Part shown: piece after piece, positions 60,834 to 64,000 of the stretch
Numbering within the stretch: position 1 is the first letter of the stretch
Layout: every line of letters starts with the position of its first letter
Source of the DNA: Xenopus tropicalis
Lineage: Eukaryota > Chordata > Amphibia > Anura > Pipidae
DNA length: 64,000 nt
Direction of reading: 5' to 3'
Assembly (NCBI RefSeq): GCF_000004195.4
Contig: NC_030683.2
Coordinates: 72,263,764-72,327,763, forward strand
The notes under the pieces: model-generated
Told to the model about the DNA's origin: nothing
Seen by the model: the letters and a program-made list of their open reading frames with translations, nothing else
The model's database searches: none
Translations under genes and position numbers: made by a program

Positions 60834-61160
60834 CAAAAAAGAATTGTCGCGGGCGGCAAAAGAATAGGCGCGCATCAAAAGAATAGGCGCGTGACTAAAT
60901 AATAGCCGTGTGCGACGAAACAATAGCCGCGCGACAAAATAATAGCCGCGGGCGACGAAACAATAGCCGCACAACGAAATAATAGCCGCGTGCGACGAAA
61001 CAATAGCCGCGCGACAAAATAATAGCTGCGGGCGATGAAACAATAGCCGCGCGACAAAATAATAGCCGCGGGCGACGAAACAATAGCCGCGCGAAAAAAT
61101 AATAGCTGCGGGCGACGAAACAATAGCCGCGCGACAAAATAATAGCCGCGGGCGACAAAT
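60834..61160. repeat. GC-rich minisatellite, 20-bp units in 40-bp dimers
   Basis: Alternating near-identical 20-mers (GAAACAATAGCCGCGCGACA and AAATAATAGCCGCGGGCGAC) form a 40-bp higher-order unit repeated about seven times. Degenerate units (AAAGAATAGGCGCGCATC) lie at the left edge. The minus-strand open frames (LLFRRPRLLFCRAAIVSS) are artefacts of the repeat. The right flank contains TTTCGCCGTTTCGCGAATTT, a common frog repeat type. Confidence 0.9.
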
Positions 61161-61913
61161 TTTTTTTGTTGCACGACATTTTCGCCGTTTCGCGAATTTT
61201 TCGCCGTTTCGTGGATCTTTTTAAAGATTTGAGAATTTTTCGGCGAAGCGAAACCGAACAGATTCGCTCATAACTACTCACGACAGAATGGAGACAGCAT
61301 TTTTGGTACAAAAATATATCAACAACAGATCTATGTACAAAGCCTACAGTGATAATTTGAAAAAGATATACTTTTAACTATAAAATCACACCCTAAAATG
61401 TAATGTAATGAATGTATAACAGTTTCTAAGAAAGAGGAGAACTGAATCTGATCCTAAAAATTATAGAAAGGAAATTTAATATGTTTACCTTTTGCCAAAA
61501 ATCATTTGCAAACAGTTTGCAAAATTGGTATACACTTCAAAAAGCTATGAGGCTAATTACTTAATCACTGAGATCACATTTTTCTGTTTAATAAATAGCC
61601 TTTTTTCCTCTCATACTTTTTTGAGATATTTAATGTTTTAATGATGTAAGCCCCCAGTTTTAATGGCACCTATCATATTAAAACTCTTTCCCCCTGGGGA
61701 CCAGCAGGCTACCAAAGCCCTCACTCCGATTGGGTAAATAATAGTATTTTTTCAAGATGTTTTAAAGTATACTATATGGATATACAATGTTCCTAGGCAC
61801 TACTCAAACCAAAGTCTTTTTATGACTTACATTTCTCATGGGTTGTTTATTTTTTGCTTTTATTATAAAGGAACATGTAAAATCTAAGGAAAGCAATGAC
61901 ACTGGTATTCATT

Positions 61914-62420
61914 TACTGTATATACTCAAGTATAAGCCTAGTTTTTCAGCACACAAAATGTGCTCGGCTTATACTCGAGTCAGGTGCCATGGGTCCCTCT
62001 AGACTCCTTTGTGTGCAAATTAGGCCACCCGCAACCAGACCCTCCAGTGCCCTGGCCTATGCTCCCACTAGCAATACATATTTCCCCTTACATCTCCTAT
62101 GGGACCGGGTCTGCTGCCAGTTTGCCAATGCACAATGAGCGTGGGGTAGTACTCATATTGTTTTTGTTGACCCTATTCTCCACTTACAGAGCTAGTTTAC
62201 TGTTTTTCTTTGAAATAAATATTGAAAAACAAATACCCAACTGATGCCTCAATTAATATAATTTTATTGGTATTTATTTTGATTAGTAAAACTTAGCAGT
62301 AGCTGCTGCATTTCTCACCCTAGGCTTATACTCGAGTCAATAAGTTTTTCCAGTTTTCTTAGGTAAAATGAGGTATCTCGGCTTATATTCGTATAAGCTT
62401 ATACTCGAGTATATACGGTA
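61914..62420. mobile_element. Foldback DNA transposon (TACTGTATATACTC ends)
   Basis: Left TACTGTATATACTCAAGTAT and right ATACTCGAGTATATACGGTA are inverted repeats, with internal copies of GGCTTATACTCGAGTCA. It is 507 bp long and non-coding. I recognise the TATACTCGAGTATAAGC motif from several vertebrate genomes but not the superfamily. Confidence 0.65.
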
Positions 62421-62717
62421 TATTATTTTATAGTTTTGCTCTCCAGTTTTTGCACAAAAATTCACATTGCACTTTTCATTTCCTTTCATTACAATAATGC
62501 CAAAGAAATATATAGCCATGTTACTTCTCAACAAACCGCCATGTATTTCTTTAACAAAGTGGGAATATTTTCTTAATATTGGAATTGGAATAGGAATTGT
62601 GACAGAGGCAGTGCATTGGCAAAACAATGGCCATTGAATCAAATCCATCATAATCGCATAAATGCATAGTTAGAACAGGAAAGCATAGCTGTATATGATT
62701 TTAGAATTCATGTAGTA

Positions 62718-63039
62718 CAGGTATAGGACCCGCTATCCAGAATGGTCGGGACCAAGGGTATTCCGGATAAGGGGACTTTACTTAATTTGGATCTCCATAT
62801 CTACTAAAAAAATCAATAAAACATTAATTAAACCCAATAGGATTGTTTTGCATCCAGTAAACATTATTTATATCTTAGTTGGGATCAATTACAAGGTACT
62901 GTTTTATTACTACAGAGAAAAAGGAAATCAGTTTTAAAATTCTGAATTATTTGATGCAAATGGAGTCTATGGGAGACAGGCTTTCCGTAATTCGGAGCTT
63001 TCTGAATAATGGGTTTCCGAATAAGGGATCCCATACCTG
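62718..63039. mobile_element. MITE with CAGGTATAGGA / CCCATACCTG ends
   Basis: Inverted ends CAGGTATAGGACCCGCTATCC and GGGATCCCATACCTG are flanked by TA on both sides (62716-62717, 63040-63041). It is 322 bp and non-coding. TA flanks suit a Tc1/mariner-mobilised MITE. Fragments of the family occur near 56199 and 57545. Confidence 0.75.
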
Positions 63040-63041
63040 TA

Positions 63042-64000
63042 TTAATGTGACAGGTTCTTAAAGCCAAAGTAGAAATAAAAAGACTTTAGACTTTAGTACA
63101 ATGAACTAAACAGGAACTAAACAGGATTAGACTCATAAAGGGCTACCAGGTAGCTGTGAATTGCTACTGAATTCTTTAGCACAGTACACTGAGAGAAAGA
63201 AGAAGTAAGAAGACTTTCCCAATGTCGTAAGTAACATGAAAGTCTTAATGGGATCATCAAGGCCTTTCTGGGTTGGGGTTTTTAGTTGCAATTAAACAGA
63301 CCCAATCTTCTAGGGAGAAGATTGGTTCACAAGTGTCTGGTGATAAGTAAAGGGGGTTATATGGTTACTAAATATATGTATATATGGTTCCTAAGTGGCT
63401 GCCACTTTTAAGGTGACTGGATCCCAAGCAAGATGTGGTTAGTTTCAAGGCCCAGTGGGACTTACCAGGGTTGATGTCAGGACCAAGGTGGAAGCTGAGT
63501 TCAGAAAATCCAGTACACAGTATCCAAGAGGTTAAACAAATCTCTGTAGCCTGTATAATCACCTTTCAGGTGGGCAACAAAATGCTCAAAAACACCTTCC
63601 CATTGAATATTCTTCTAATCGCCCCATCCTTGCTTTGTCACTCAGAGATAAGCAGTGAGCATTTTCAAGTGAGAAAATACCCTATGGGACATTGCAAATA
63701 CCCTATGGGACAGAAAGCTGTGCTGGCCTGGGAGAATATGACTGCTTCCCACCATCTGTCATCTCAGGACAAAAATGCAGGGTTAAATCCACAATTAAGC
63801 AGAAAAAATGTCTTTCAACAAAGCTCCTGAGAAGTAACAATACACTCCTAGATAAACTTTGAAAGAAATACTGTATTTCTCAGCAAGGGAAGATACTTTG
63901 TTTTAAGGAGCCAGGGGCCATGCATTGTCTGCGATTGCCTGAAAAACAGCTTTACTATTTAGTTGTAGACTAACATGAACAAAATGAAGTTGTGAAAACT
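63042..64000. other. Intergenic stretch without recognisable feature
   Basis: I see no exon, complete repeat or RNA gene here. Open frames are short and of low quality. Confidence 0.55.

Noticed and set aside
60834..61160. Regular repeats as a CRISPR array
   Set aside because: The units are contiguous without unique spacers, and the genome is a vertebrate.
60750..61311. Long overlapping minus-strand open frames (LLFRR.. repeats)
   Set aside because: They are produced by the 20/40-bp minisatellite, which lacks stops in several frames.

Overview
This is a vertebrate genomic window, almost certainly from a clawed frog (Xenopus). Three things point that way: the predicted protein is a close match to vertebrate FLI1 as I know it; the non-coding DNA is full of repeat types I associate with Xenopus (T2-like TTAA-flanked MITEs, CR1-like LINEs ending in ACTATGTT repeats, Tc1/mariner, hAT and Harbinger-like elements, a Penelope-like element); and nothing prokaryotic is present. 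I cannot separate X. tropicalis from X. laevis. No database was consulted; family names come from recognisable motifs.

The only host gene I can support is fli1 (ETS-family transcription factor) on the + strand. Eight coding exons lie at 16553-16764, 23350-23504, 24988-25191, 34624-34692, 50305-50370, 50852-50914, 51499-51546 and 52576-53105, all with GT-AG borders and compatible phases. They give 448 codons plus a stop. The first exon (5'UTR and, in vertebrate orthologues, a six-codon start) is not in the window; adding six codons gives 454 residues, close to human FLI1 (452). The Pointed/SAM domain is in exons 3-4, the variable linker in five short exons, and the ETS DNA-binding domain plus C-terminal tail in the last exon. 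The 3'UTR probably runs to about 56.02 kb, with two AATAAA signals.

Layout: 0-16.5 kb is presumed intron 1, with microsatellites, hAT-like repeats, a 3' Penelope-like remnant (5.4-6.7 kb) and T2-like MITEs. 16.8-23.3 kb is intron 2, with a T2-like foldback, a CR1 3' end and a minisatellite-bearing repeat. 25.2-34.6 kb holds a Harbinger-like MITE and a CR1 cluster in which two copies converge on a truncated MITE, then a 413-bp palindromic insertion with 15-bp target duplications. 34.7-50.3 kb is the largest intron seen; it carries a nearly intact Tc1/mariner element (40.43-42.03 kb), another foldback, a CR1 tail, two more copies of the T2-like foldback and an hAT element with 8-bp duplications. 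50.3-53.1 kb holds the last four exons. 56-64 kb is intergenic with more MITEs, a CR1 tail and a 20/40-bp GC-rich minisatellite.

I found no clearly new gene system. The observation most worth a second look is a shared hairpin module, CTGANGA-stem-GAAA, resembling the hammerhead ribozyme core. It occurs in the Penelope-like 3' end and in two otherwise different foldback insertions.
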